NCBI GenBank assembly: GCA_020849275.1
Contig: JADLGO010000017.1
Coordinates: 48,510-112,509 of the forward strand
Origin: Chthonomonadales bacterium
Lineage (GTDB): Bacteria; Armatimonadota; Chthonomonadetes; Chthonomonadales; CAJBBX01
Length of the DNA: 64,000 nucleotides
Reading direction: 5' to 3'
A model generated the notes under the pieces. That model saw nothing but the letters and a program-made list of their open reading frames with translations. It was not told where the DNA came from and did not search any database. Each line of letters begins with the position of its first letter. Positions within the stretch are counted from its first letter, which is position 1. The position numbers and the translations under genes are program-made. Positions 16,847 through 24,484 of the stretch are shown here, one piece after another.

Positions 16847-17490
16847 CGTTCGCGGCGAGCCCGCCGCCGCTCGAGGGCCAGCAGCGCGCTGTCGGCGACC
16901 GCGGCGCAGCGCGCAGCCGACCATGCCGCCTGGCCGAGCGCCCAGGCCGGAGCCCATCCCGCCAGGAGGATCAGCCGACGCCACGCGCGTAGCGGCAGGC
17001 AGCCCGGACGGGACCAGGGGCACGCGCCCGCGAGCGGAGTTATCAACCGGGCCTGGAGCCGGCTGACGCGGGCCGTGAGCCGGCACAGCCACCCCGCCGG
17101 AACCACGTGGGGATAGAGCGCGCCGCGTCGGGAGTGCACCACGGCCACGCGGCCGAGCACGGCGCCGCAGCCGACCGGCGGATCGCATCGCGCGGCACGG
17201 TCGCCCTTGGTGATCAGGAGAAGGCCGGGCTCGGCCGGGTCCGTGCCGCGCCGCATCTCCACGACGCGGTGCACGACGGTCTCGCCGCCCGCGCGGAACA
17301 CGACTACGTCGCCCACGCGCACCGGCGAGGCCGCCCACTCCAGTTCCAGCGTATCGCCCGGGGCGATGAGGGGCCACATGCTACAGCCGTCGACCGGCAG
17401 GCGCGCGCCCGCACGCACGCCGTCGTCATGCACCCTGGTGCGTGGCCACCGGGAGCGCGACATGTGGGCACGGTCCTCCTCGGAACGCAT
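16843..17490 (-). CDS. S24/S26-type signal-peptidase-like serine protease
   Basis: The 215-residue product has the Ser/Lys dyad of the S24/S26 fold: Ser37 in DGCSMWPLIAPGD and Lys95 in LLLITKGDRA, with GDVVVF and VVHRVV strands between them as in type I signal peptidases and SipW-like enzymes. No hydrophobic anchor precedes the serine; a moderately hydrophobic C-terminal stretch (about 170-200) may hold the membrane. Relatives of this size occur in peptide-modification clusters, where they may trim exported products. Both ATG 17490 (AAGGGGAGG upstream) and ATG 17463 (GAGGAGG upstream) are possible. It overlaps the nucleotidyltransferase gene by four bases. Confidence 0.82.
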   Translation of the reverse strand: MRSEEDRAHMSRSRWPRTRVHDDGVRAGARLPVDGCSMWPLIAPGDTLELEWAASPVRVGDVVVFRAGGETVVHRVVEMRRGTDPAEPGLLLITKGDRAARCDPPVGCGAVLGRVAVVHSRRGALYPHVVPAGWLCRLTARVSRLQARLITPLAGACPWSRPGCLPLRAWRRLILLAGWAPAWALGQAAWSAARCAAVADSALLALERRRARRER

Positions 17491-17520
17491 GGCCCCCCCT
17501 CCCCTTCGGGACGCGCGACC

Positions 17521-18255
17521 TCAGAACAACGGCGTGCGGAGCGCCGCCAGATAGCCGGCCGGGCCGACGCCGCGGATGTGCCCGTCCGTGTAGAGCAGGG
17601 CAGCGGAAGGCGGACCCTTGCGGTGCCATGCCGAGGCGTCCGCCAGCAGGTTCGCCTCGGACGGCCGCGGGAGCGCGGGCAGTGAGACGTGGCTCAGCGC
17701 GAGCTCGGTCCGATAGAAGTAGCTGCTGCCCACCGCCTCGAAGAGCGGTCGGCCGCCCGACACGTCGGCCCGCCCACGGTCCGACGGGCACCTCCACACC
17801 TCGCGGGTTGCGGCGTAGTAGGGCGCCAGCACGCTCTCAACATTCGTGGCGGTCGGGTGGGCGGCGATCAGGGCGAGGACCTGCGCGTGGTAGGACTCCC
17901 CCGTGAGAGGATTTGCCCGGCCGAGCCACTGCTCCGGGTGCAGACGATCCATCACGTCGAGGCCGTAGGGGAACAGGTCGTCGTAGTCGGCCAGGTAGAG
18001 CCAGGTGGCCTGGCCGAGCTGCCTCAGGTTGGCGATGCAGCGGGTCTGCCGGCCGCTCTCGCGGGCGCCAGCGAACACGGGCAAGAGGAGCGAGGCCAGC
18101 AGCGAGATGATCGCGACGACGACGAGCGTCTCCACCAGGGTCATCGCCCGGATGGCCCGGAGCGCCCCTCCCGGGCGATGTCCCCGGGAGGGGCGCCGGC
18201 CTTCGTCGTTCGCGTGCGCGCGCCGCGACCCCGCGCGTGAGCACATGACGGCCAC
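17521..18255 (-). CDS. Pseudopilin-like protein with prepilin N-methylation segment
   Basis: The product is 244 residues. After a 37-residue basic leader comes AIRAMTLVETLVVVAIISLL, a type IV prepilin segment with the conserved Glu at +5 and a long hydrophobic helix. The residue before the cleavage site is Ala37 instead of the usual Gly. The mature part has a NLRQLGQATWLYLADYDDLFP stretch and a C-terminal LLYTDGH, both typical of the large DUF1559-like/G-specific pseudopilins of planctomycetes and armatimonads. It would be cut by a prepilin peptidase and sit in the inner membrane or a pseudopilus. It lies 11 bases after the small peptide gene and 30 before the S24/S26 gene, an unusual place for a pilin. 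Confidence 0.85.
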   Translation of the reverse strand: MAVMCSRAGSRRAHANDEGRRPSRGHRPGGALRAIRAMTLVETLVVVAIISLLASLLLPVFAGARESGRQTRCIANLRQLGQATWLYLADYDDLFPYGLDVMDRLHPEQWLGRANPLTGESYHAQVLALIAAHPTATNVESVLAPYYAATREVWRCPSDRGRADVSGGRPLFEAVGSSYFYRTELALSHVSLPALPRPSEANLLADASAWHRKGPPSAALLYTDGHIRGVGPAGYLAALRTPLF

Positions 18256-18266
18256 GCCCCGGTGCG

Positions 18267-18521
18267 TCAGTCGCCGCCCAGGAGCCCGCCGGGGCCAAAG
18301 AGGCCGCGCAGGCCCGCCGTCATGTCGGCCATCCCCCCATCATCGCCGAGGCCGCCACGGCCGCCGACCCCGCCGAAGGGGTTGAAGCTGGCGCACGCGC
18401 GGGCGGGCCCGAACTGCTGCAGAAGCTCCTCCTCGGAGTAGACGAGGACGCGCGGCGGCTCATAGGCCGGCCTGCCGTCGACGCGCGCACGGCGCGGGGC
18501 CTTGCGAGTCGTGTCGTCCAT
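18267..18521 (-). CDS. Small Gly-rich peptide, candidate RiPP precursor
   Basis: The 84-residue product splits in two. Residues 1-43 are charged and leader-like, with Tyr20-Glu-Pro-Pro23 (the YxxP pattern that RRE domains bind in lasso-type leaders), then YSEEELLQQFGPARAC (28-43). Residues 44-84 are over 40% Gly, with few side chains to modify: one Asn, Ser45, Thr68, several Asp and Phe. Cys43 is the only cysteine. It lies in the same operon as two PqqD domains, a radical SAM enzyme, a kinase and three proteases. The YSxEELLxxxGPAxxC style recurs in small peptides I associate with such loci, but I cannot confirm this by search. An SD (AAGGAG) lies 11 bases upstream. Precursor role and modification are inferred. 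Confidence 0.72.
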   Translation of the reverse strand: MDDTTRKAPRRARVDGRPAYEPPRVLVYSEEELLQQFGPARACASFNPFGGVGGRGGLGDDGGMADMTAGLRGLFGPGGLLGGD

Positions 18522-18555
18522 GTTCGCTGTGTCTCCTTCCTTTCGTCCGCGCGCG

Positions 18556-21500
18556 TCAGGAGCGCCCGCGGCCCGTCCGCGGCTGAGCCGGGGCCCTGCG
18601 GGCCGGGGCAGGCGGCTTCTTGCCGTCGGGGCAGAGGATGGGGGCCCATCTCTCCGTGCGTCCGGTCTTCGTCACGGTCTCGAGGCGGTAGTAGACCTTC
18701 CCGCTCGGCGGGTCCGGATCCACCAGGCGGTAGGAGGTCGTCCCTTCCGACGCGGGAACGAGCCCAGGCCCCACCGGGCGGAAGGGGCCGCGCCAGTCGG
18801 AGGCGCGCAGCACGCGCGCTCCGGCCACGTCGCTGCCCTCGGCCAGGCTCCACCTCACCACGGCCCGGCCGTCCCGACGCTCGGCGCTCCAACCGGCTAT
18901 GCGCGCCGCGGTGGGCTCGGAGAGCGGACCGCTGACCAGAAGGCCGAACGGCTGGGCCGGGAAGTCCGCGGCCAGGGCGCCGTTGGCGCTGACCTCGATG
19001 CGGTAGATGCGCCCGGCGATCAGGTCTCCCGTGGCGATCTCCACCTGCTCCACCGTGTTCGTCGAGTCGGCGCCGGTGCCGGCGCCGTTCGGCAGCTTGG
19101 GAAGGTAGACCTGTTCGTCCGCCGTGTCGTCGGCGGTACGCCGGACGATGCGCAGGTCGATGTCGTTGATCAGGCCGCCGTTGGCCACGGGGTTCGACGG
19201 CGGATCGGTCCAGGCCAGCGTCGCTCGCAACGGCTGCGAGGTATCGGCGAGTCGCACCAGCGCGGCACGGCTGGGCGTCGCGTTGGTCAGGAGCTTCGAG
19301 TTCGCCGCAGTCGCGTCGAGGTAGTAGGTGGTGGCCTGCGGGATCAGCGACGCCGCCAGATCGACGCGGCCCCAGCCCTCGTTGTTGTTCGGCACCGGGC
19401 CGGCCTCGCTCGGCGCGTACTGCCCGGGCATGTCGGCGGCCCCGTGGATCATGGTCGCCTTGAGCAGGGCCGCGCTCGGCGAGAACCCCCGCCGCTCCAC
19501 GTAGTACTGGCGAGCCAGGGCGGCCGCGCCAGCGGCGAGCGGGCACGACATGCTCGTACCGCCGTCGTACATGTAGAACGCGTTCAGTACGCCCCAACCC
19601 GTGCTGCTGCCGACCTGCGAGCGAGCCGAGATGACGTTGGTGCCCGGAGCGACCAGGTCGGGCTTCACCCGACCGTCCCCGCAGGGGCCGCGGCTGCTGA
19701 GCGCCGCCATGCCGTCGTAGTTGTTGGAGACGGGGTCGGTCTCGATGGGGTCTGCCGTGTACTGAACCCCGCCTCCCCACACGTAGTCGCCCCAGCGGCC
19801 AGGGATACCAACCCCCGTGCGCACGCTCTCGCTCGCGCCGACGGTGATGCAGCCCTTGGCCGTCGCGGGCGAACCGACGGAGCCGAGGTCGATGATGCCG
19901 TCGCTGTTGGCGTCCTCCCCGGCGTTGCCGGCCGAGAAGAGCAGCAGCATATCGGGGAAGTCCCACATGAACTCGTCGGCCTGCATGGCGCCGATGTCGT
20001 AGGTGCCGGCGGTGTCCGAGCCCCAGCTATCCGAGTGGATACGAGCATCGGAGTCGTACGCCTGGGCGTAGAGCGCGTAGGAATCGTCCGGGAAACCATC
20101 CAGCGCGCCGCTGGCGGCGCTGGAAAGCGACTGGTGGCATATCATCGAGTCGAACGCCGAGCCGCGGTACTGGCCGGCGCTGTTGGCCCCGCTGCCCAGG
20201 ATGGAGCCCGCCGTGTGGGTGCCATGCCCGTTCAGGTCGCTCCATCCCCCGGCCGCGTACACCTCATAGACGAGGTTGGCCGCGTCGGCGGCGCCCCAGG
20301 TCGTTCCGTCGGCGGAGTGGCGGTGCCGGTTGGAGCCGTCCTGCGTGTCGATGGCCCCAACGTTGCCCGTGACGCCCGTCATGTCGAGCACGATCCAGTA
20401 GGAGGCGCCCGAGGTGACCTGCGCGCCCCGGAAAGCCGAGTAGTAGAAGTGCGCGGCCGGCTCGAGCGTGTGAACGCCGATGCGCGTTCCCTGGCCATTG
20501 GCGAGCAGGGCGCCCGGTCCGCTCCCGGTGTCCGCATGGAGGGAGACGAAGATGGCGCCGCTGCAGGAGCCGTAGCCGTCGTTCGTGTAGAGACCCAGAG
20601 CCAACGAGTTGACCGTGCCGGTGGCGCTGGCCACAAACCGCTGGGCCTCGTATGCGCCGTTGGGAACGACGTACTCAAACCCGCCGCTCACGTGCGACGC
20701 CAGCGTGGTCGACCGCCAGCTAAACGCCGCGAAGATGCGCCCCTCAAAGTCGTCCAGCATGCTCGCGTCGTTCACGCCGTTGTCCAACCCGGTGTCGGCG
20801 TGGCCCACGACCATACCGGTGCCGGTCAGCCCGATGTTCCACACCGGCTCAACGTTCAGGATTCCTCCCGCCGGCACTCCCGTCACCGAACCGAACCCCG
20901 TCGAGGCGTCGTTGGTGATGCGCGGCGGCAGGTACTCCTCGATCCACTGCACGCCCGCGCGGTTGGCGAGAAGCGGCACCACGTTGGAGGGAAAGCGCAT
21001 GCGAAGCACGGCGCCGTAGCGGCTGGGCGCGCTGCCGAGCAGCAGGCCGCCCTGAGACTGGAAGGCGGCGACCGCGGCCCCGTCGTTCTCCCCGCGGAAC
21101 AGCAGGATCCGCACGGTCACCGTATCCGGCGCGGCCGCCAGCTTGTTGAGCAGGCGCGGGCTCACCCGGTGCATGGGCTGGTAGAGCGTCACCAGGTCCA
21201 CTCCCGCAAGGGCCGCGACCGCGCGCGCCGCCGGGCCGGTGGCGCGCACGATGTAGGTGTTGCGCGGCACCAGGCTCACGGGCTCCGCGCCCGCGCGTCG
21301 GATGGCGGCAAGGACCTGCTCCCCCGCGGGCAGCATCGTGTGTACGAGGTAGTAGGCCGGATCCCGGTCGGTCAGGCCCTCCCGCTTCAGCCCGTCCTCG
21401 GTCCGCCGGGCGGCCTCCTGGGGCGTCACCATCCGGACGTCGATGGTCTCCGTCGCGAGCCTGATGAGGTGATCGACGTCCCTGGGGACGGCCTGCCGCG

Positions 21501-21609
21501 GCGGACCGGGCAGCACGTTGCGGAGCTCGTTGAGCACGAACTGGGCTCGGGCTCCGCTCGCGCTGACCAGGAGCATCAGCGTCGCCGTCACGGCCAATCT
21601 GCGCTGCAT
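18556..21609 (-). CDS. S8 family subtilisin-like serine protease with inserted and C-terminal accessory domains
   Basis: AGGAGG lies six bases before the ATG at 21609, and a signal peptide follows (about 1-22, ASGARA). The 1017-residue product carries the triad Asp272 (HADTGLDNG), His462 (NGHGTHTAGS) and Ser686 (GGTSMSCPLAAG), plus the oxyanion region SAGNAGEDAN. The Asp-to-His distance of 190 residues is far above the usual 35-50; the insert (about 290-440) is a beta-rich segment (SLALGLYTNDGYGSCSGAIF) similar to anchor or lectin-like sandwiches. An I9-like pro-region precedes residue 250. A P-domain-like sandwich follows Ser686, then a fibronectin III-like end. It is secreted and may process the small peptide encoded 34 bases downstream. 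Confidence 0.92.
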   Translation of the reverse strand: MQRRLAVTATLMLLVSASGARAQFVLNELRNVLPGPPRQAVPRDVDHLIRLATETIDVRMVTPQEAARRTEDGLKREGLTDRDPAYYLVHTMLPAGEQVLAAIRRAGAEPVSLVPRNTYIVRATGPAARAVAALAGVDLVTLYQPMHRVSPRLLNKLAAAPDTVTVRILLFRGENDGAAVAAFQSQGGLLLGSAPSRYGAVLRMRFPSNVVPLLANRAGVQWIEEYLPPRITNDASTGFGSVTGVPAGGILNVEPVWNIGLTGTGMVVGHADTGLDNGVNDASMLDDFEGRIFAAFSWRSTTLASHVSGGFEYVVPNGAYEAQRFVASATGTVNSLALGLYTNDGYGSCSGAIFVSLHADTGSGPGALLANGQGTRIGVHTLEPAAHFYYSAFRGAQVTSGASYWIVLDMTGVTGNVGAIDTQDGSNRHRHSADGTTWGAADAANLVYEVYAAGGWSDLNGHGTHTAGSILGSGANSAGQYRGSAFDSMICHQSLSSAASGALDGFPDDSYALYAQAYDSDARIHSDSWGSDTAGTYDIGAMQADEFMWDFPDMLLLFSAGNAGEDANSDGIIDLGSVGSPATAKGCITVGASESVRTGVGIPGRWGDYVWGGGVQYTADPIETDPVSNNYDGMAALSSRGPCGDGRVKPDLVAPGTNVISARSQVGSSTGWGVLNAFYMYDGGTSMSCPLAAGAAALARQYYVERRGFSPSAALLKATMIHGAADMPGQYAPSEAGPVPNNNEGWGRVDLAASLIPQATTYYLDATAANSKLLTNATPSRAALVRLADTSQPLRATLAWTDPPSNPVANGGLINDIDLRIVRRTADDTADEQVYLPKLPNGAGTGADSTNTVEQVEIATGDLIAGRIYRIEVSANGALAADFPAQPFGLLVSGPLSEPTAARIAGWSAERRDGRAVVRWSLAEGSDVAGARVLRASDWRGPFRPVGPGLVPASEGTTSYRLVDPDPPSGKVYYRLETVTKTGRTERWAPILCPDGKKPPAPARRAPAQPRTGRGRS

Positions 21610-21626
21610 GGGCGCTTCCTCCTGTC

Positions 21627-21648
21627 GCCCGGCGCCTGGCGGCCGGGC
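21627..21648 (-). other. Intercistronic hairpin before the S8 protease gene
   Basis: Seven perfect pairs (GCCCGGC at 21627-21633 with 21642-21648) close an eight-base loop in the 55-base gap between the C25 and S8 genes, ending just before the SD. It could stabilise an mRNA end or damp read-through, so the S8 gene may be expressed at a different level from the genes before it. Confidence 0.4.
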
Positions 21649-21664
21649 CACCGTCGCGTCTTGT

Positions 21665-24484
21665 TTACTTCGCGGCAGGCAGCACCGCGCGTACCTCCGG
21701 CCACGCCGCCACGGGAGCCAGGCCCGCGGCGGGCAACCGAACCACCAAGCTATCCTCGGGCGTCGTGCCGGCGTCTGGAAGCCTCTCGCCGCCCACCGAG
21801 CCCAGCCGGCCCGCGACGGCCTCGCGCTCGCCGGCACGGAAACAGCGAATCCGGACCGCCAGCGTCGCTCCCGGACGCAGCGCCGCGATGCCCACCGCCG
21901 GCGCGACCTTGAACGCCGGCAGAAACGCCCCGATCCAGCGGACGGCCTTGCTCGCGGACGCGCGTCGGGCGCCCCCGGCGGGGAAGTACGCAACGGCGCA
22001 GCCCGACTGCGGGCGGTCCAGCACCTCGGCTCCGGCCTCCTTGAGCGCCGCCTCGCACGCTTCGGCCGCCCCGGCCGCGGCCTGCACCAGGTAGTACCCG
22101 GCCTGCTCCGGGGCCGCGCCGACCACGTAGGGCCCGGACGTGTCGACCAGACCGGTCTCGAGTCGGATGCCGACCGCGGGCGGCGGCGCCGGCAGGCGCA
22201 GGCCCGTCTCGCGGCGCGCAAGCCGCCCGGCGGCGGGCGACGCCTCCTGCCCGCCCGAAGCGCTCGCCGCCTTCGCCAGCGACGCCGGAAGGCGCAGCCG
22301 CAGCGCGGGGTCGCCGAGCAGGTTGTAGTTCGCGATGGCGGGCCAGAATCCCCGCTGCTCCGACCAACGCTGCTCCCAGGTGGCAAGCAGGGCGTCGCCG
22401 AGCGTCGTGCGGCCCTCGCGCAGCCACTGGTCCCACAGCGATACGTCGATGTTCATGCCGCCGAGTCGGCTCGCCGCGATGCTCGCCACCGATCCGGCGG
22501 CCGGGAGGAAGAGCATCTGTTCGGCCATGCAGCGCCCGCCCGGCAGTCTCGGGTTGTCGAACCAACCGGTGAAGCAGGAGACCTCCAGGAAGACGGGTAG
22601 TCGCCCCTCGTTGCGCATCGCGGCCAGGTCGCCGGGTTCCAACGCGTGTAGCCGGCTCCAGAACTCGGCATCGCCGTGCCCCTGGTACTCCACCACCAGC
22701 GCCCCGTCGTTGATGGCCCCAATCAGGGCGGGCGTCACGTTGGCGCGCACCCACTCCCGGTAGGTGGTGGCGTCGTGCTTGGCGATGACCTCGGCCTTGC
22801 GCAGCGCCAGCGAGCGGACCTCGAGCCGGCCCGCAATGTGGTTCTGGCGGATCACATCGGCGGCCTGTTCGTAGATATCGGGCTCGTTGTCGTCCCGGGC
22901 GTGGTCGGCCAGCAGCACCACGCGCTTCTGCCAGGGCGCTCCGGGCGCGTTCTCGTAGGCCAGGATCTTGTCGACGGCGCAGGTCACGTCGGCCGGCGTC
23001 TGGGCCGGGATGCGGCCGATCGCCATGCACGGCACCGACGGTCCGGACCTCGGCGTCACGTACCAGCCGTCAAAGGCCGTCTCCATCCCCCCGCGCACCT
23101 GCACCAGGGCCGGGGGGATCAGATTGGGCGCGCCCGCCTTCAGGTGGTCGCGGTAATCGTAGCTGCCGTCGCCCACGAGAAGCGCGTAGCGCGGAGCGGG
23201 CCGCGCCCAGCGCTCGCGCGCATCGAGGAGGAAGTCGCGGATCGCCTCCGGCGTGAACACCCCGTGACTGAACGCATCGTAGACATCGCCGACCTTCACG
23301 ACGACCACCCGGAGCCCCTGCTCGCGGCGACGGGCGGCGAGCGGCTCGACGGCGGCCGCGAGGCTCTCGTGCGCCACGATGATATAGTCGGCGCCGCGCT
23401 CCGGGGAATGGAGCGGCTGCGCCGGCGCGACGGCGATCCAGGCCGGGGCCACCGCGGCCGACGCCGCGTAGTACCGCGCCGGGGCCGCCGGGGAGTCCCT
23501 CACCACCAGCCCCGCGCCTTCCGGCTCGGCTCCCTCCACCTGCACGGGCGCGTCCGGATCGGTCACATCCAGCACGCGCGCCTGCGGCGCCAGGCCGGTC
23601 AGGTGCAGGCTCCGCGGGCCGGCCGCGGCGTCGAAGGCGAGCGCCCCCTCGCGCGCGGCGAGCGCCCGCTCGCGGGTCACCTCTACGTAGTCCAGGTAGA
23701 CGTAGTCCAGCGCACCGGCCGCCGTGTCGCCCGGGCACCGCAGGATCACCTCGTTCGGGCCGTCCTTCAGCCATGCCGCGGGCACGTCCCGCTCGATGCG
23801 CCGGGGCCGCTGGCCGTCCCAGCGGGCGTCCTCCAGCACCTGCCCGTTCAGCAGCACCTGCGTGTGGTGGTCCGGGTCTTTCTCGGGCAGTGTCGTGTCG
23901 CCGAAGAGCGTCACCACCACGCGCGCCTGGCCAGCGCCCGGCGCCGACGCGTCCAGCGAGAAGGGGAAACGGCCCTCGTGCCCGGGCCGCGCGGAGCCCC
24001 AGAACCAGCGCGAGAAGGGGCGCGGATCCTCAACGTAGGTCAGCTTGCCGTAGACCTCGTTCTGCTCGAACCGCTCCGTCACGCGGGTGCTGCGCAGGTC
24101 GGCTCCCGCCGCGGCGGCGGCCCGCCGGATGGCCCATCGCTTGCCGTCGCCGCCGCCCGCGCGCAGCCAGTAGACGTTCGTATCGGTGTAGGGCGTGTCG
24201 AGGCCCTCACCGTAGAAGAGCACCGAATCGCCGGGCTCCAGCGTTCCGTCCGGCGCGCCGCCCACCAGGATACCGATCTCCTTACCGCCGCACGACATCG
24301 CGATGCGACGGCGCGACATCGACTTCAGATCGGCCCCCGCGGCGGCCAGATCCGCGCCAGTGACGCGATAGATGCCGGAGCGACGCACGCCGATTCTCCA
24401 CGCGGACGGCGCGGCCGCCGCCCGGCTTCCGAACGCGATCGCCAGCATCATCGCGAGCAGCGTGCCACCCAGCCAACGTCTCAT
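21665..24484 (-). CDS. C25 gingipain-type cysteine protease
   Basis: The ATG at 24484 overlaps the kinase stop (ATGA) and has GGGAG upstream; an ATG at 24502 is less supported. The 939-residue product has a signal peptide (about 1-25). The catalytic dyad of family C25 is present: His603 in VEYQGHGDAEFW and Cys637 in EVSCFTGWFDNP, 34 residues apart as in gingipains. The preceding YALLVGDGSYDYRDH and IGRIPAQTPAD segments match the caspase-like subdomain. A long beta-rich N-terminal half comes first, and a shorter extension (about 710-939) follows; no Por secretion tail is evident. C25 enzymes usually cut after basic residues; specificity here is unknown. Confidence 0.9.
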   Translation of the reverse strand: MRRWLGGTLLAMMLAIAFGSRAAAAPSAWRIGVRRSGIYRVTGADLAAAGADLKSMSRRRIAMSCGGKEIGILVGGAPDGTLEPGDSVLFYGEGLDTPYTDTNVYWLRAGGGDGKRWAIRRAAAAAGADLRSTRVTERFEQNEVYGKLTYVEDPRPFSRWFWGSARPGHEGRFPFSLDASAPGAGQARVVVTLFGDTTLPEKDPDHHTQVLLNGQVLEDARWDGQRPRRIERDVPAAWLKDGPNEVILRCPGDTAAGALDYVYLDYVEVTRERALAAREGALAFDAAAGPRSLHLTGLAPQARVLDVTDPDAPVQVEGAEPEGAGLVVRDSPAAPARYYAASAAVAPAWIAVAPAQPLHSPERGADYIIVAHESLAAAVEPLAARRREQGLRVVVVKVGDVYDAFSHGVFTPEAIRDFLLDARERWARPAPRYALLVGDGSYDYRDHLKAGAPNLIPPALVQVRGGMETAFDGWYVTPRSGPSVPCMAIGRIPAQTPADVTCAVDKILAYENAPGAPWQKRVVLLADHARDDNEPDIYEQAADVIRQNHIAGRLEVRSLALRKAEVIAKHDATTYREWVRANVTPALIGAINDGALVVEYQGHGDAEFWSRLHALEPGDLAAMRNEGRLPVFLEVSCFTGWFDNPRLPGGRCMAEQMLFLPAAGSVASIAASRLGGMNIDVSLWDQWLREGRTTLGDALLATWEQRWSEQRGFWPAIANYNLLGDPALRLRLPASLAKAASASGGQEASPAAGRLARRETGLRLPAPPPAVGIRLETGLVDTSGPYVVGAAPEQAGYYLVQAAAGAAEACEAALKEAGAEVLDRPQSGCAVAYFPAGGARRASASKAVRWIGAFLPAFKVAPAVGIAALRPGATLAVRIRCFRAGEREAVAGRLGSVGGERLPDAGTTPEDSLVVRLPAAGLAPVAAWPEVRAVLPAAK

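Noticed and set aside
18502..21912. A 1136-codon open frame on the plus strand opposite the S8 protease gene
   Set aside because: Composition (Arg, His, Val, Gly) and the lack of any motif mark it as a shadow of the protease, whose triad, signal peptide and SD are all intact.
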